A DNA stretch of 55,769 nt from Cuniculiplasma sp052315415 (GCA_052315415.1 JBLSDH010000010.1:1-55769); one strand, 5' to 3'; shown: positions 44,664 through 54,059, counted from the stretch's first letter. Numbers and translations are program-made. The notes: generated by a model from the sequence alone, not told the origin.

Positions 44664-45818
44664 TCAGGTTGTTGTGCTTTCCCCAACATGAGATGTCATA
44701 TTTGTCTGTACTGAAATGAAAACGTTATTAGACACAGTGTATGTTCCTGCGTTTGCCAGCCATATTCCTATGGCCTCATCAACAACTGTGTTTCCACTTA
44801 TTACAGTGAAATTTACCTCAGGCGGCGGGTTGTTATTCTGTGGTATCCAGTTTGAATAAACTGCTATTCCATTTGTTTCATTTGCAAGGTTCATGTCTGT
44901 GGCGTTGTCAAAAGGTGGGTTATTCAATCTCTGAAAAGTTGCATCCTTTACATAATTATTTATTATGCTGTTATGAAGATCCTTTGCTCCTGATGCCTGG
45001 TTGTTTATTATAATGCCATCTTCAAGTCCACCTATCACTGTGTTTCCCATAACAGTGTTGTTATTTGCCTGAGCAAATGGGAAATCTGCAGCTATTACTA
45101 TGGTTCCAACGTAGGGTCCAGTTGGGCCATGTTGTCCAAAAACTGACCCTGTTACATAGTTGTTCATTACAATTGTGTTGGTTATCATCATAGCTGGTCC
45201 CCAGGCTACAACAACTATTCCGCATCCTCCAGCATCCTCTTCAACAATATTTCCGTTCAAAATAACACCACTACTGTTCATAGGTCTTAATTTTCCTGAA
45301 ATTCCATCTGGCACAACAGGGGACTCTGAAGCTACGACTATACCGCTTACATTGTTTTTAACAACTTGGTTAAAAGAAACAGTTGAGTTACTAACTCCAT
45401 AGAGACCTATGGTTCCAATTATTGCTCCATCTTTGGAGGAATTCAATCCGTTATTAGTAAGGTAGTTGTTTGTGATTGTTATACCATTAGTTTCAAGAAC
45501 AAGTATACCTTCTGAATTAGCGTCAGTTATGTTTGCTCCCACAACTGTAACATTTGTTACTCCAGGCCCAATGTAAACGCCAACGGTGTAACCAGAAGCA
45601 TTTATATTCCCTGTGATTACCTCATTGCTCTTTGCAATAACCTTAGCAGTCATATTTCCAATCCCTATATTTCCAGATTCATAACCTTGAGTTGTTTTAG
45701 TCTGTGTTGTTTTAGAGGGCGACACATTCATACCTATGAAATATCCTCCCAAAATTCCAACAACAAAAACCACAACAATTGCAGTTATGATTAAAACGTT
45801 GTTTTTTGTTGCTATCAA
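44664..45818 (-). CDS. membrane-anchored right-handed beta-helix surface protein
   Basis: The 384-residue protein has one N-terminal helix (about residues 8-30), so it is held in the membrane with the rest outside. The exported part is built of PbH1-like coils rich in 'N-x-(V/I)-x-x-N' asparagine ladders, e.g. GITITNNYLTNNGLN and NMTAKVIAKSNEVITG. This is typical of NosD-like right-handed parallel beta-helices, often used for carbohydrate binding. There is no lyase or esterase catalytic motif that I can name. It is monocistronic. Confidence 0.82.
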   Translation of the reverse strand: MIATKNNVLIITAIVVVFVVGILGGYFIGMNVSPSKTTQTKTTQGYESGNIGIGNMTAKVIAKSNEVITGNINASGYTVGVYIGPGVTNVTVVGANITDANSEGILVLETNGITITNNYLTNNGLNSSKDGAIIGTIGLYGVSNSTVSFNQVVKNNVSGIVVASESPVVPDGISGKLRPMNSSGVILNGNIVEEDAGGCGIVVVAWGPAMMITNTIVMNNYVTGSVFGQHGPTGPYVGTIVIAADFPFAQANNNTVMGNTVIGGLEDGIIINNQASGAKDLHNSIINNYVKDATFQRLNNPPFDNATDMNLANETNGIAVYSNWIPQNNNPPPEVNFTVISGNTVVDEAIGIWLANAGTYTVSNNVFISVQTNMTSHVGESTTT

Positions 45819-45915
45819 AGGACAATGACCAATTTTTTTATAAAATTTTCTTTATATGTTGTACTAATAAAAGATTAAATATTAATCATAAATATTGGAC
45901 ACATTAAGGTTAATT

Positions 45916-46548
45916 ATGAGATGTATTATAAATTTAAAAGCTTATAAAGAATCCTCACCAAAAAATATCGATTGGTTTTTGGAAGAAATTAAACCATTAC
46001 TGAGAAATGAAGATAGGGTTGCAATACCATCAATAATGTTGTATAAATATTCCGGGAATAAAAATGTAATCTCTCAGCATGTAGATTGTGATGAATATGG
46101 CGCCTATACTGGAAGGATTATTATGGATGACCTTGTTGAATTGGGTATAAATGGATCACTTCTTAATCATTCTGAAAGACCTGTTGATATGCCCACAATT
46201 AAAAATTGTATCAGAAAGGCTGAAAAACTAAATTTTGAACTTATAGTATGCGCAAAGAATCTAGGTGAAGCAAATAAAATCCTGGATGCAGGAGGAAAAA
46301 TAATCGCCTATGAGCCCCCGGAACTTATAGGTGGTGACGTTTCAGTATCAATATCAAAGCCCGAAATTATAGAAAAAGGTGTAACATTATGTGAAAGGAG
46401 AGGTGCAGATTTATATATAGGTGCAGGAGTTAAAACAAGGGAGGATGTGATCATTGCTTCAAAATTAGGAGCTAAGGGAATCCTCGTTTCAAGTGGTGTG
46501 GTTAAAAGTAAAGATCCTGCAAAGAGTTTAAATTCTTTAATAATCTAA
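45916..46548 (+). CDS. tpiA: triosephosphate isomerase (archaeal type)
   Basis: From ATG 45916 the protein has 210 residues, the shorter archaeal length: IINLKAY (catalytic lysine), QHVDCDEYGAYTGRI, LLNHSERP (histidine), AYEPPELIGG (catalytic glutamate) and IGAGVKTRED. I prefer ATG 45916 to the TTG at 45895 because AAGGT at 45906-45910 is well placed before it and the family begins with M-x-I-I-N. It interconverts the two triose phosphates in glycolysis and gluconeogenesis. The next gene is seven bases away. Confidence 0.96.
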   Translation: MRCIINLKAYKESSPKNIDWFLEEIKPLLRNEDRVAIPSIMLYKYSGNKNVISQHVDCDEYGAYTGRIIMDDLVELGINGSLLNHSERPVDMPTIKNCIRKAEKLNFELIVCAKNLGEANKILDAGGKIIAYEPPELIGGDVSVSISKPEIIEKGVTLCERRGADLYIGAGVKTREDVIIASKLGAKGILVSSGVVKSKDPAKSLNSLII

Positions 46549-46555
46549 GGGGTCA

Positions 46556-47224
46556 GTGCCAAAAAATAAGGATGAACCAGTTTTCAAATTACCTGAATTT
46601 AACGAAGAGGAATACTTAAAGTATGAGAGAAATAGATCAAGTACTACAATAGTGGTATTTGTATTTGCAATACTTGCTGGTTTTGCAGAAGGTTTTCTAG
46701 AACTCTTTGGTTATGGATACCTATCAGTACTTTTATTCCTTGTGCTTCTTATGCTACTTTTCAGAATACTGGGATATTTGAAGCTACCAATTCCACAGAG
46801 AAGTTCTCATAAATTCTATCTTATCGCAGTTTTTTTCCTTGCCTCCATTCTTTTCTGGTCTTTAGCATTGAATCCACCAATAAGTGTCAATACGGAACCA
46901 TCAATTACAATGCAATACCTTCATAACGGATCCTGGGTAAATGTAAATCAAACAAACGGAAAATTTACACTTTTCACAATTACTTCCTTAAATAAATATG
47001 AGATAAGAGATAATGTAAGCTTTATAAATTCTGTAAGTCTGGTATATGTTACATCACCAACACTATCCAGTGCAGTTTTAAATTATAGCCAGAATGGAAA
47101 TTTTATTTACTATGATGTGGCGATGGAACCTGTGAATTCTGAAATTCAGATAACTCTGGAGATGCATTCCGCAGGTAAATTCTATAATGAAACACAAACA
47201 ATTGAATATATATCACCTGTGTGA
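46556..47224 (+). CDS. membrane protein of unknown function
   Basis: The 222-residue protein has a charged cytosolic start (KNKDEPVFKLPEFNEEEYLKYERN), three hydrophobic helices (about residues 30-105) and a C-terminal beta-rich domain of about 110 residues that would lie outside. GTG at 46556 is used, with GGGGT just before it. It follows TIM closely but has no visible link to it. I do not recognise a family. Confidence 0.75.
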   Translation: MPKNKDEPVFKLPEFNEEEYLKYERNRSSTTIVVFVFAILAGFAEGFLELFGYGYLSVLLFLVLLMLLFRILGYLKLPIPQRSSHKFYLIAVFFLASILFWSLALNPPISVNTEPSITMQYLHNGSWVNVNQTNGKFTLFTITSLNKYEIRDNVSFINSVSLVYVTSPTLSSAVLNYSQNGNFIYYDVAMEPVNSEIQITLEMHSAGKFYNETQTIEYISPV

Positions 47225-47266
47225 TTGTATCATAAAATTATTATTAATAGTGATAATTAATAATTA

Positions 47267-48121
47267 ATGGAAATCCTCAAAAACTTTTTCAACGGAGTAT
47301 TTGACAGAAAAGTAACCATCAGATTCAAAAAAGAAAGTTTCAGCACCAAAGTAATGGAAAAGCAACAATTTAAGGGGATTATTATTACAAGTGAAAAACT
47401 GGGAGAAAATATAAAAATGAAAATATTTCCCACTGAAAATTTTTCACCTGAAAAGCTTAACATTATTGCTTATGAGTTGAAGGGTGAGCTTGTAAACGGT
47501 GTATTATATTTAAACAGAAAATATGAATATGAAGAAGTTTTCAATCATCTTAATAAAATATTAAGCATAGAATCATTTCTGATGTTAAATATATATTATT
47601 ATGAAGATTCTTATTATTCTGATTTAATATTCAATTCTAAAGATAATAATAAATTTTCAAAGATATTTTTCGAAAATCAAATGTATAACGAACTTGAAAT
47701 TGTAACTTTGACAAATTATGAATTTTCAAACTGGGTGGATGAGGTTTTTACTAAATATTTGGAAAAAAATACAAGAATAATTAATATTTCATATGATGAC
47801 TTCCATACAAATGATAATAAAAATTTAACAATACTGAAGGCTGCACCATTAAGCCAGTTTAAAGCAATTAGGATTGATTATGATGAAGACTTGATAAATT
47901 TTAAGATTCTGGATGAGCCTTCAAGTTTTGCATTATCCTTTTTAACAAGTCTTAAAAATCTTGATGTTTGGCCATTTTCAGTAATGGAGTTTAATGAAAA
48001 TAAAATGCAAAATCTAAGGCTACGTATAATGGATGTAGATTTGAATAGGACCATTATGGCTTTAAAAACAGTGAAATCATCCTTCAAAGAAAACAAAGTT
48101 ATAATAAATGAAATAAGGTAG
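47267..48121 (+). CDS. hypothetical protein
   Basis: The 284-residue soluble protein is rich in Asn, Lys, Tyr and Phe, with alternating strands and helices (for example RIRFKKESFSTKV-like strands at the start). I recognise no motif, membrane helix or metal site. It is a single gene between the membrane protein and the MsrB gene, in the same direction. Its base composition is lower in GC than its neighbours, as judged by eye, which could mean relaxed selection or transfer. Confidence 0.7.
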   Translation: MEILKNFFNGVFDRKVTIRFKKESFSTKVMEKQQFKGIIITSEKLGENIKMKIFPTENFSPEKLNIIAYELKGELVNGVLYLNRKYEYEEVFNHLNKILSIESFLMLNIYYYEDSYYSDLIFNSKDNNKFSKIFFENQMYNELEIVTLTNYEFSNWVDEVFTKYLEKNTRIINISYDDFHTNDNKNLTILKAAPLSQFKAIRIDYDEDLINFKILDEPSSFALSFLTSLKNLDVWPFSVMEFNENKMQNLRLRIMDVDLNRTIMALKTVKSSFKENKVIINEIR

Positions 48122-48178
48122 AAATTACATTTTAAAAATTTTTATATGCGATTAAATAGCTGAAATAAATTAGAAAAT

Positions 48179-48550
48179 ATGGAATATAGAAAACTATCTC
48201 GTGAAGAGGAGAGGGTTATTCTCTACAAAGGCACAGAGATGCCATTTACTGGGAAATATTACAATCATTATGAAAAGGGGACCTATATTTGCAAAAGATG
48301 TGGCACTCCTCTTTATAAATCTGAGTGGAAATTTGATGCGGGTTGTGGTTGGCCATCATTTGATGATGAAATCCCGGGAGCTGTAAAAAGGGTACCTGAC
48401 AGGGATGGAATAAGAACCGAAATACAGTGTGCAAAGTGTGGTGCTCACCTTGGTCATGTATTCCTGAATGAGGGTTTTACTCCTAAAAATACCAGGCATT
48501 GTGTAAATTCAATTTCACTAGACTTTATTCCGGATAAGGAGGGAAAGTAA
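48179..48550 (+). CDS. msrB: peptide methionine (R)-S-oxide reductase MsrB
   Basis: The 123-residue enzyme has two zinc CxxC pairs (CKRCGTPLY and CAKCGAHLGHVF), the WKFDAGCGWPSF segment and the catalytic cysteine in RHCVNSISL. It reduces the R form of methionine sulfoxide in proteins. A TATA-like stretch lies about 40 bp upstream. Its stop is directly followed by the MsrA start. Confidence 0.97.
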   Translation: MEYRKLSREEERVILYKGTEMPFTGKYYNHYEKGTYICKRCGTPLYKSEWKFDAGCGWPSFDDEIPGAVKRVPDRDGIRTEIQCAKCGAHLGHVFLNEGFTPKNTRHCVNSISLDFIPDKEGK

Positions 48551-49087
48551 ATGGAAGAAACAATTGTTTTGGGTTCTGGTTGCTTCTGGTGTACAGAGGC
48601 AGTTTTCTCCACATTAAATGGAGTAAAAAATGTGATTCCAGGATATTCAGGGGGGCATAAGGAGAACCCCTCATATGAAGAGGTTTGCAGAGGAAACACT
48701 GGTCATATTGAGGTTGCGAAAATAACATTTGACAACTCAGTGATTACACTTGATGATATACTTGATGTATTTTTTGTCAGCCATGATCCAACTTCATGGG
48801 ATAAACAGGGTGCTGACGAGGGGGAACAGTACCGGTCTGTCATTTTCTATATGAATGATGAACAGAAATTAACTGCGGAGAAAAAAATAGAGCAATTGGA
48901 AAAAGAAGGCGTTTACAGAAAAAAGATAGTTACTGAAATAAGGCCTTTAAAAAATTTTTATGAAGCAGAGGATTATCATAAAAAATACTATGAGAGAAAT
49001 AAAGATCAACCCTATTGCAGATTTGTAATATCCCCTAAAGTGTCAAAAATCAAAAAATCATTCAATGATAAAATTATAAAACTTTAA
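48551..49087 (+). CDS. msrA: peptide methionine (S)-S-oxide reductase MsrA
   Basis: The 178-residue enzyme has the catalytic GSGCFWCTEAVF (C11), the GYSGG motif, the FFVSHDPTSWDKQGADEGEQY region and the NFYEAEDYHKKYY end. It reduces the S form of methionine sulfoxide and so completes the MsrB activity. Unlike many MsrA it has no obvious resolving-cysteine tail beyond C14 and a C-terminal single cysteine (PYCRFV). It starts with no gap after MsrB, and its stop abuts the convergent ROK kinase stop. Confidence 0.97.
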   Translation: MEETIVLGSGCFWCTEAVFSTLNGVKNVIPGYSGGHKENPSYEEVCRGNTGHIEVAKITFDNSVITLDDILDVFFVSHDPTSWDKQGADEGEQYRSVIFYMNDEQKLTAEKKIEQLEKEGVYRKKIVTEIRPLKNFYEAEDYHKKYYERNKDQPYCRFVISPKVSKIKKSFNDKIIKL

Positions 49088-50074
49088 TCATACTCTCAAC
49101 TTCTCTCTCATCTCTTTAATTATACGATTGTAATTAAATCCTGGGATCTCATTCTCATACATTACCACCGCAAGAGGTGCTAGTTCCACAGTAATCTGAG
49201 AAGTTTTGAAAAATTTAACCTCCCTGCTCATAGTTTTAAGTTCTTCAAATACTGCCTTTGATAGAGGTTCAAAAACTAAACTTCTGGAATCTGACATACC
49301 GCCCCCAATCATAACGGATTCAGGGTCAAATATATCTATCAAATTGCTTATTCCTGTCACTATATATCCCATTATTTCATTAACAATTTTATTGCATTCT
49401 TGATCGCCTGAAAGTGCGCCTTCAAAGATCGTTTTTGCCTCTACTTTATCCTTTTTGAATCTTCTTAAATATGGGGATTTTTCGTAGGCGCCATTTTCAT
49501 TCATGATTCTAACTGCCGCCAGACCACTTGCAAGGGATTCAAGGCACCCCTTTCTTCCGCATCCACATAGAGGCCCATCCTTTTTTATAACCATATGGCC
49601 GAATTCTCCTGCCATACCCCTTGAACCTCTGTAAACTCTCCCATCCTGAATAATTCCTCCCCCGATACCTGTACTCAGTGTAACATATACAAAATTATTG
49701 AAGGTTTTTCCATTTCCAAATATCTTCTCAGAGATTGCAACAGCAGTTGCATCATTTTCAATAAAGACATTCTTAGACAATCGTTTTTCAAGCATTTCTG
49801 AAAAATTTATCTTCTCTCCACCAAAAAGATTTGGTGATGAATGAATTATGCCTCTTTTACCATCAACCGCTCCAGCTATTACAACTGAAACAGTCTCAAT
49901 ATCCTCCTTTATGTCCTTTTCAACATCTTCAGCTATCTCTGCAACCAAATTTACAAGCTGTTCTGGGTTCTTCATCTTGGGTGTTTTAATCCTTGATCTC
50001 TTGTAAATTTTCCCAGTAGAATCAGTCAAAAACATTGAAATTTTGGATCCACCTATATCAAATCCCATGATCAT
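49088..50074 (-). CDS. ROK-family sugar kinase (glucokinase-like)
   Basis: The 328-residue protein has the ATP motif GFDIGGSKISMFL, the sugar-binding ENDATAVAISEKIFGNG, the ROK zinc motif CGCGRKGCLESLASG with its upstream histidine in GEFGHMVI, and YVTLSTGIGGGII. ROK enzymes of this form phosphorylate glucose or related hexoses, so it could act on glucose released by the amylase and glucosidase. It overlaps the NfeD-like gene stop by 17 bases, so the two form an operon of unclear logic. Confidence 0.92.
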   Translation of the reverse strand: MIMGFDIGGSKISMFLTDSTGKIYKRSRIKTPKMKNPEQLVNLVAEIAEDVEKDIKEDIETVSVVIAGAVDGKRGIIHSSPNLFGGEKINFSEMLEKRLSKNVFIENDATAVAISEKIFGNGKTFNNFVYVTLSTGIGGGIIQDGRVYRGSRGMAGEFGHMVIKKDGPLCGCGRKGCLESLASGLAAVRIMNENGAYEKSPYLRRFKKDKVEAKTIFEGALSGDQECNKIVNEIMGYIVTGISNLIDIFDPESVMIGGGMSDSRSLVFEPLSKAVFEELKTMSREVKFFKTSQITVELAPLAVVMYENEIPGFNYNRIIKEMREKLRV

Positions 50075-51401
50075 TGTCAGTCACCTTTTTAACAGTTAAT
50101 GTCAGATTATTAATTCCCACAACCACAATGTTTTCTCCTTTGTAAATTGTTTCTCCATTAAGGCTTGTGGCACTCCACCTAACACCATCAATTGAAACCC
50201 ATCCTTTTGGTGCAAGGTCAGAAACAACAGTTCCATTTTTTCCAATCATAGATTCCCATCCGTTTAAAGGCTTTCTGAATTGTGTGCGTACTATTCTACT
50301 GATATAGAAGGCGATAAAACCTCCAACCAATACAATTATAATAATGTAGTAAAAATAAGTATAATCGATTGGAGAGGGTGAATATCCCGAGACATAATTT
50401 CCACCATTTATATTATAATAGGGGATAACTAGAAAGGCTGTTCCTGCAATATCCATAGCAACTCCTCCCATAAGCGAAATACCATGACCGGTTTTAGCCT
50501 CCAAAAGTATAAGTACGGAACCCATTATAAGCATTATTATACCTACTACCGAACCATTTATTAACTGGGCGCCCAGAAATCCAAGTATGAGTAGTGATAT
50601 TCCCAAAATAGTGAGCAGAATTGTTCTGTGGTAAATGTCCAGCAAAATTACCAGGGAACCAAATGAAATGAGAATTCCATCAATTGTTGCATTACTGAGA
50701 AAACTCACAAATTGATCATATGTAGACTCACTTACTGTGTATTGCACGTATCCGTTTAGATTCAGTTGACTCAGGAAATTCGTGAAATTTGTTGCAATTC
50801 CATTGATAAGATGTATTTTAAAAGCCTGTTCGTAATTATAGCCCACATCATCAAAAACCATAAGTGCAGCGGCTGATACATTTCTTCCGTGAGCTTCCGC
50901 CAGACCTGTCATAAGAGCCTCCATTCCATTCAGGGTGTGATTTTCCTGAAGCTGAGAACCACCTTCCACTATGGGTGTAGATGGACCTATTTCAGAACCT
51001 GTACCCATCCATATCTGATCGGTTGCCATCGCTATGTATGAACCCGCAGAAGCACCAAGACCATCCTGAACTATATATGAGTAGACAGGTATACCCTGAG
51101 CTTCAGTTTTGTTGATGGCCTGAACCATATTGACCATGGATTCAAGGAGACCACCCGGGGTATTCATTTTTATCACCACTGCAGCTGTTGTTGTTCTATT
51201 CAAAGAAGAGAGGGCCTGCGTTAGCATATTGCAAGACCCAGGATCAATTGTATACTCAAGATTTATTATCAAAAGATCTTTTTTCATTTCAAAATTCTTG
51301 TATTTGTGTTCGTTAATTCCTTGAGAATTAAAAGTAATTGTGATCAATAATATACATAAAAAAAGAAGCATTATTGAGTGTTTAAACACCCTCTTATTCA
51401 T
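50058..51401 (-). CDS. NfeD/ClpP-class membrane protein with catalytic lysine not visible
   Basis: The 447-residue protein has a signal/anchor (about 8-27), a ClpP-like domain (VIKMNTPGGLLESMV, then GLGASAGSYIAMATD with S118), a cluster of membrane helices (about 235-385) and a C-terminal NfeD OB domain (SMIGKNGTVVSDLAPKGWV). In Pyrococcus 1510-type proteases the lysine of the Ser-Lys dyad lies about 41 residues after the serine; I see no lysine between S118 and the one in QAFKIHL (about 80 residues on). The role is thus likely stomatin-associated scaffolding or a changed active site. It precedes the ROK kinase. Confidence 0.87.
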   Translation of the reverse strand: MNKRVFKHSIMLLFLCILLITITFNSQGINEHKYKNFEMKKDLLIINLEYTIDPGSCNMLTQALSSLNRTTTAAVVIKMNTPGGLLESMVNMVQAINKTEAQGIPVYSYIVQDGLGASAGSYIAMATDQIWMGTGSEIGPSTPIVEGGSQLQENHTLNGMEALMTGLAEAHGRNVSAAALMVFDDVGYNYEQAFKIHLINGIATNFTNFLSQLNLNGYVQYTVSESTYDQFVSFLSNATIDGILISFGSLVILLDIYHRTILLTILGISLLILGFLGAQLINGSVVGIIMLIMGSVLILLEAKTGHGISLMGGVAMDIAGTAFLVIPYYNINGGNYVSGYSPSPIDYTYFYYIIIIVLVGGFIAFYISRIVRTQFRKPLNGWESMIGKNGTVVSDLAPKGWVSIDGVRWSATSLNGETIYKGENIVVVGINNLTLTVKKVTDNDHGI

Positions 51402-51478
51402 AAGACCATAACTTGAATTCTATATATTAGATTACCTGAGTCAAAAAAATATGGAAAAGATTTTTCACATCAAAAATA

Positions 51479-52771
51479 TTGAGGGATATGGAAAAAACAT
51501 CTCTTGCTGATGCAACTCATTTAAAGCCAGGAATAGAGGTTAAAATAAACGGATGGGCTGAGGACATAAAGACACTCAAAAATATGACATTCATAATAAT
51601 GAGGGACAGTACAGGGAAGGCTCAGATAACCGTAAAAAGAAATGTTGAAAATTATGATGAAATCTGTCAGATCTCGAGGGAGAGTGTAATCGAAGTTCAT
51701 GGTGTAATACCAGAAGAACAGAAAAGCAAATCATTTTTTGAAATAATTGCTGAAAAAATAATTATAATTAATAGATCAGAATCACCACTACCTCTACCTG
51801 TAACAGACAGGGTTGATGTAGATTTTGAGACAAGGTTCAATAACCGTTTTCTCGATTTAAGAAGAAAGGAGAATGGAGATATATTTAGGGCTAAAGCCGG
51901 GCTACTCTGGGGAATAAGAAGTTTTTTACACAATCAAGGTTTCACTGAAGTTCAAACCCCAAAAACAGTGTCAGCTGCAACTGAAGGAGGTGCAGAACTT
52001 TTCAGCATCCAGTATTTTGAAAAGAAAGCTTACTTGAATCAGAGTCCACAGCTATACAAGGAGATGCTGATAGCATCTGGTATTGAAAGGGTATTTGAGG
52101 TCGGTCCTGCTTTCAGGGCAGAGGAGCACAACACTCCAAGACATCTTAATGAATTTACATCAATAGATATTGAAATGGCTTTTTCAGACCACAATGATGC
52201 AATGTTCATGTTAGAGAATGCAATAGCAAATGGAATCAAGAACATGTTCGAAACAATACCGGATATAATGGAAAGAACTGCTATTAAGGAAGTCCCAAAA
52301 ACACCATTCCCTAAAATAACACACAAGGAGTGTATAGACATATTGAGAGATGCTGGTTTCAATATCAATTATGATGAGGATCTTAACAATGAGGCACTGA
52401 AAATAATTGGCCAGAAATTTGATGGTTTTTATTTCATTATAGAGTGGCCGGAAAAAGTAAGACCATTTTACACAAGTTTACTTGAAACAGACAGATCAAG
52501 AACAAAGTCCTATGATCTTCAGTTTAAGGAGTTAGAACTAACTTCTGGAGCACAGAGAATTCATGATCCAAAATTACTGGAAAAAAGGATAATTGAAAAA
52601 GGTTTAAACCCAAAAGATTTTGAATTTTATATAAGAACATTCAGATATGGAATGCCTCCTCACGCCGGATGGGGACTGGGCCTTGAAAGATTGACACAGG
52701 TTGTTCTGGGTCTCAATAATATAAGGGAGGCATCACTTTTTCCCAGAGACAGAACCAGAATATTTCCCTGA
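51479..52771 (+). CDS. aspS: aspartyl-tRNA synthetase (archaeal type)
   Basis: The 430-residue class II enzyme has an N-terminal OB-fold anticodon domain (VKINGWAEDIKTLKN), motif 2 (FEVGPAFRAEEHNTPRHLNEF) and motif 3 (GMPPHAGWGLGLERL). The short length and the AEEHNTPRHLNE sequence are archaeal. It charges tRNA-Asp, possibly tRNA-Asn as well; this cannot be told without the gatCAB genes, which are not in the window. The first start codon (51479) is used; ATG 51488 is a near alternative. Confidence 0.97.
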   Translation: MRDMEKTSLADATHLKPGIEVKINGWAEDIKTLKNMTFIIMRDSTGKAQITVKRNVENYDEICQISRESVIEVHGVIPEEQKSKSFFEIIAEKIIIINRSESPLPLPVTDRVDVDFETRFNNRFLDLRRKENGDIFRAKAGLLWGIRSFLHNQGFTEVQTPKTVSAATEGGAELFSIQYFEKKAYLNQSPQLYKEMLIASGIERVFEVGPAFRAEEHNTPRHLNEFTSIDIEMAFSDHNDAMFMLENAIANGIKNMFETIPDIMERTAIKEVPKTPFPKITHKECIDILRDAGFNINYDEDLNNEALKIIGQKFDGFYFIIEWPEKVRPFYTSLLETDRSRTKSYDLQFKELELTSGAQRIHDPKLLEKRIIEKGLNPKDFEFYIRTFRYGMPPHAGWGLGLERLTQVVLGLNNIREASLFPRDRTRIFP

Positions 52772-52876
52772 TTTTATTTTTCTATCTTTCTTATCTTCTC
52801 CAAAAACAAGCCTGTCCATGTCCTTTGCGTCTCCTATCTCATTCTCTTCCAGATCCCAGTTCTTCTTTTTCACCAT
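52733..52876 (-). CDS. possible 47-residue small charged protein
   Basis: A frame on the minus strand encodes MVKKKNWDLEENEIGDAKDM and then a lysine-rich tail, ending inside the 3' end of aspS (39-base overlap). The start is preceded by AT-rich DNA. Its composition (acid and lysine rich, one Trp) looks like a natural small protein and not a random shadow, but the overlap and length leave it uncertain. Confidence 0.4.
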   Translation of the reverse strand: MVKKKNWDLEENEIGDAKDMDRLVFGEDKKDRKIKSGKYSGSVSGKK

Positions 52877-52955
52877 AGGATCACAATAATGTTAAAAAAA
52901 AATAGTTTAAAAATTTAGTGGTATGATTTTATATTTTAAATAGATATAACTATTT

Positions 52956-53096
52956 ATGAGTTATAAAAACTGCAGTGAATGTGGCTCAATATTTTTTTGT
53001 GATCAATCATATTCATGCTGGTGTTCATCCATTAATGTAAATAAAAAAATAGAACAAAATAAAAACTGTGAATGTCCAGCATGTCTAAGAGGATAA
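52956..53096 (+). CDS. small cysteine-rich CWC-type protein
   Basis: A 46-residue protein with CSECGSIFFC, then CWCSS, then CECPACLRG. The C-x2-C-G pattern, 'C-W-C' and C-terminal C-x-C-P-x-C-L match the cysteine-rich CWC family, found as short zinc-binding-like proteins in many bacteria and archaea; function is unknown. The ATG follows an AT-rich promoter and lies 184 bp after aspS. The convergent MscS stop is 21 bp downstream. It was too short for usual length limits. Confidence 0.8.
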   Translation: MSYKNCSECGSIFFCDQSYSCWCSSINVNKKIEQNKNCECPACLRG

Positions 53097-53117
53097 TTCC
53101 ATCAACCATAATTATTT

Positions 53118-54059
53118 TTAATTTTTGTTCTGGTTTGTCTTTGAGGCAATCTCATTCTTTGCTTCCCAATATGCCTTATCGAATGCCACATTGATAGCAT
53201 CTGAGCACTTATTGTAATTCATAATGTTTCCAATTGATATTATTACTTTTACCTGGTTTGAATTAAAATTTTTCTGGAACAATGTAATCTCTTTTACAAT
53301 AAAATCAAGTTCTTTTCCCTTTGTTTCAAGAATGGGTACAGCTTTCTGTATAATGTCAGAGTATGGAACATCAACAGGTAATGTTAAAGTGACATGATAC
53401 CTTGCCCGGAACCTGTTTTCAGGATCTGTTAGATTTGTGAACTGTGTCTGCCCAAGAAGCGCAGTGCTTGGCAATTCGATTTTTAAACCATCTATTGAAG
53501 ATACTTGAGTTGTAAGGACCTTTACGTCTTCAATCTTTCCAAGGACAGGATTATCAAATAACCATGAAAATATGTACATTGGATCCCCTGGTTTCATTAT
53601 TCCTGATGATGAAAGCATAAGACCTGATAGAAGATTTGATATTGTGTTCTGTAAAGCAAATGAAATTACCAATCCACCAACTGTTCCACCAAGAACAGCT
53701 CCAGTTAGACTTACTCCAATATCAAGAAGGAAAATTACAATTGCCACTGAGTAGACTATTGCCCTTATTATGGTGTAAAGATTTTTCAGGTTCACTCTTT
53801 TTGATCTATTTGAGACAAGTTCAATTTCAAATCTTGAAAATCTGTTTATTTCATGGGCTATTCCGAAAATTATGAAAGCGTCTATGGCATAATACAAGTA
53901 ATGTGTTATGTTATACTTGCGAAGATAATCAATTATTGAAGACGGAAGAACATATGATGTAAAAAAACGAAAAATTATTTCAAGGGCAATTCCAATTATA
54001 ACTATAAGACTAATGGAAATGATAATCGATCTGAGTTCTTTTTTGGTTTTTTCCTCCAT
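53118..54059 (-). CDS. MscS-family mechanosensitive channel
   Basis: The 313-residue protein has three or so N-terminal helices, the pore-lining glycine/alanine helix (GAVLGGTVGGLVISFALQ, then NTISNLLSGL) and the beta domain with the GKIEDVKVLTTQVSSIDG segment. This is the core of MscS-type channels, which open under membrane tension and release solutes during hypo-osmotic shock. The length is close to E. coli MscS. It is followed by a small gene and is convergent with the cysteine-rich small gene. Confidence 0.93.
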   Translation of the reverse strand: MEEKTKKELRSIIISISLIVIIGIALEIIFRFFTSYVLPSSIIDYLRKYNITHYLYYAIDAFIIFGIAHEINRFSRFEIELVSNRSKRVNLKNLYTIIRAIVYSVAIVIFLLDIGVSLTGAVLGGTVGGLVISFALQNTISNLLSGLMLSSSGIMKPGDPMYIFSWLFDNPVLGKIEDVKVLTTQVSSIDGLKIELPSTALLGQTQFTNLTDPENRFRARYHVTLTLPVDVPYSDIIQKAVPILETKGKELDFIVKEITLFQKNFNSNQVKVIISIGNIMNYNKCSDAINVAFDKAYWEAKNEIASKTNQNKN

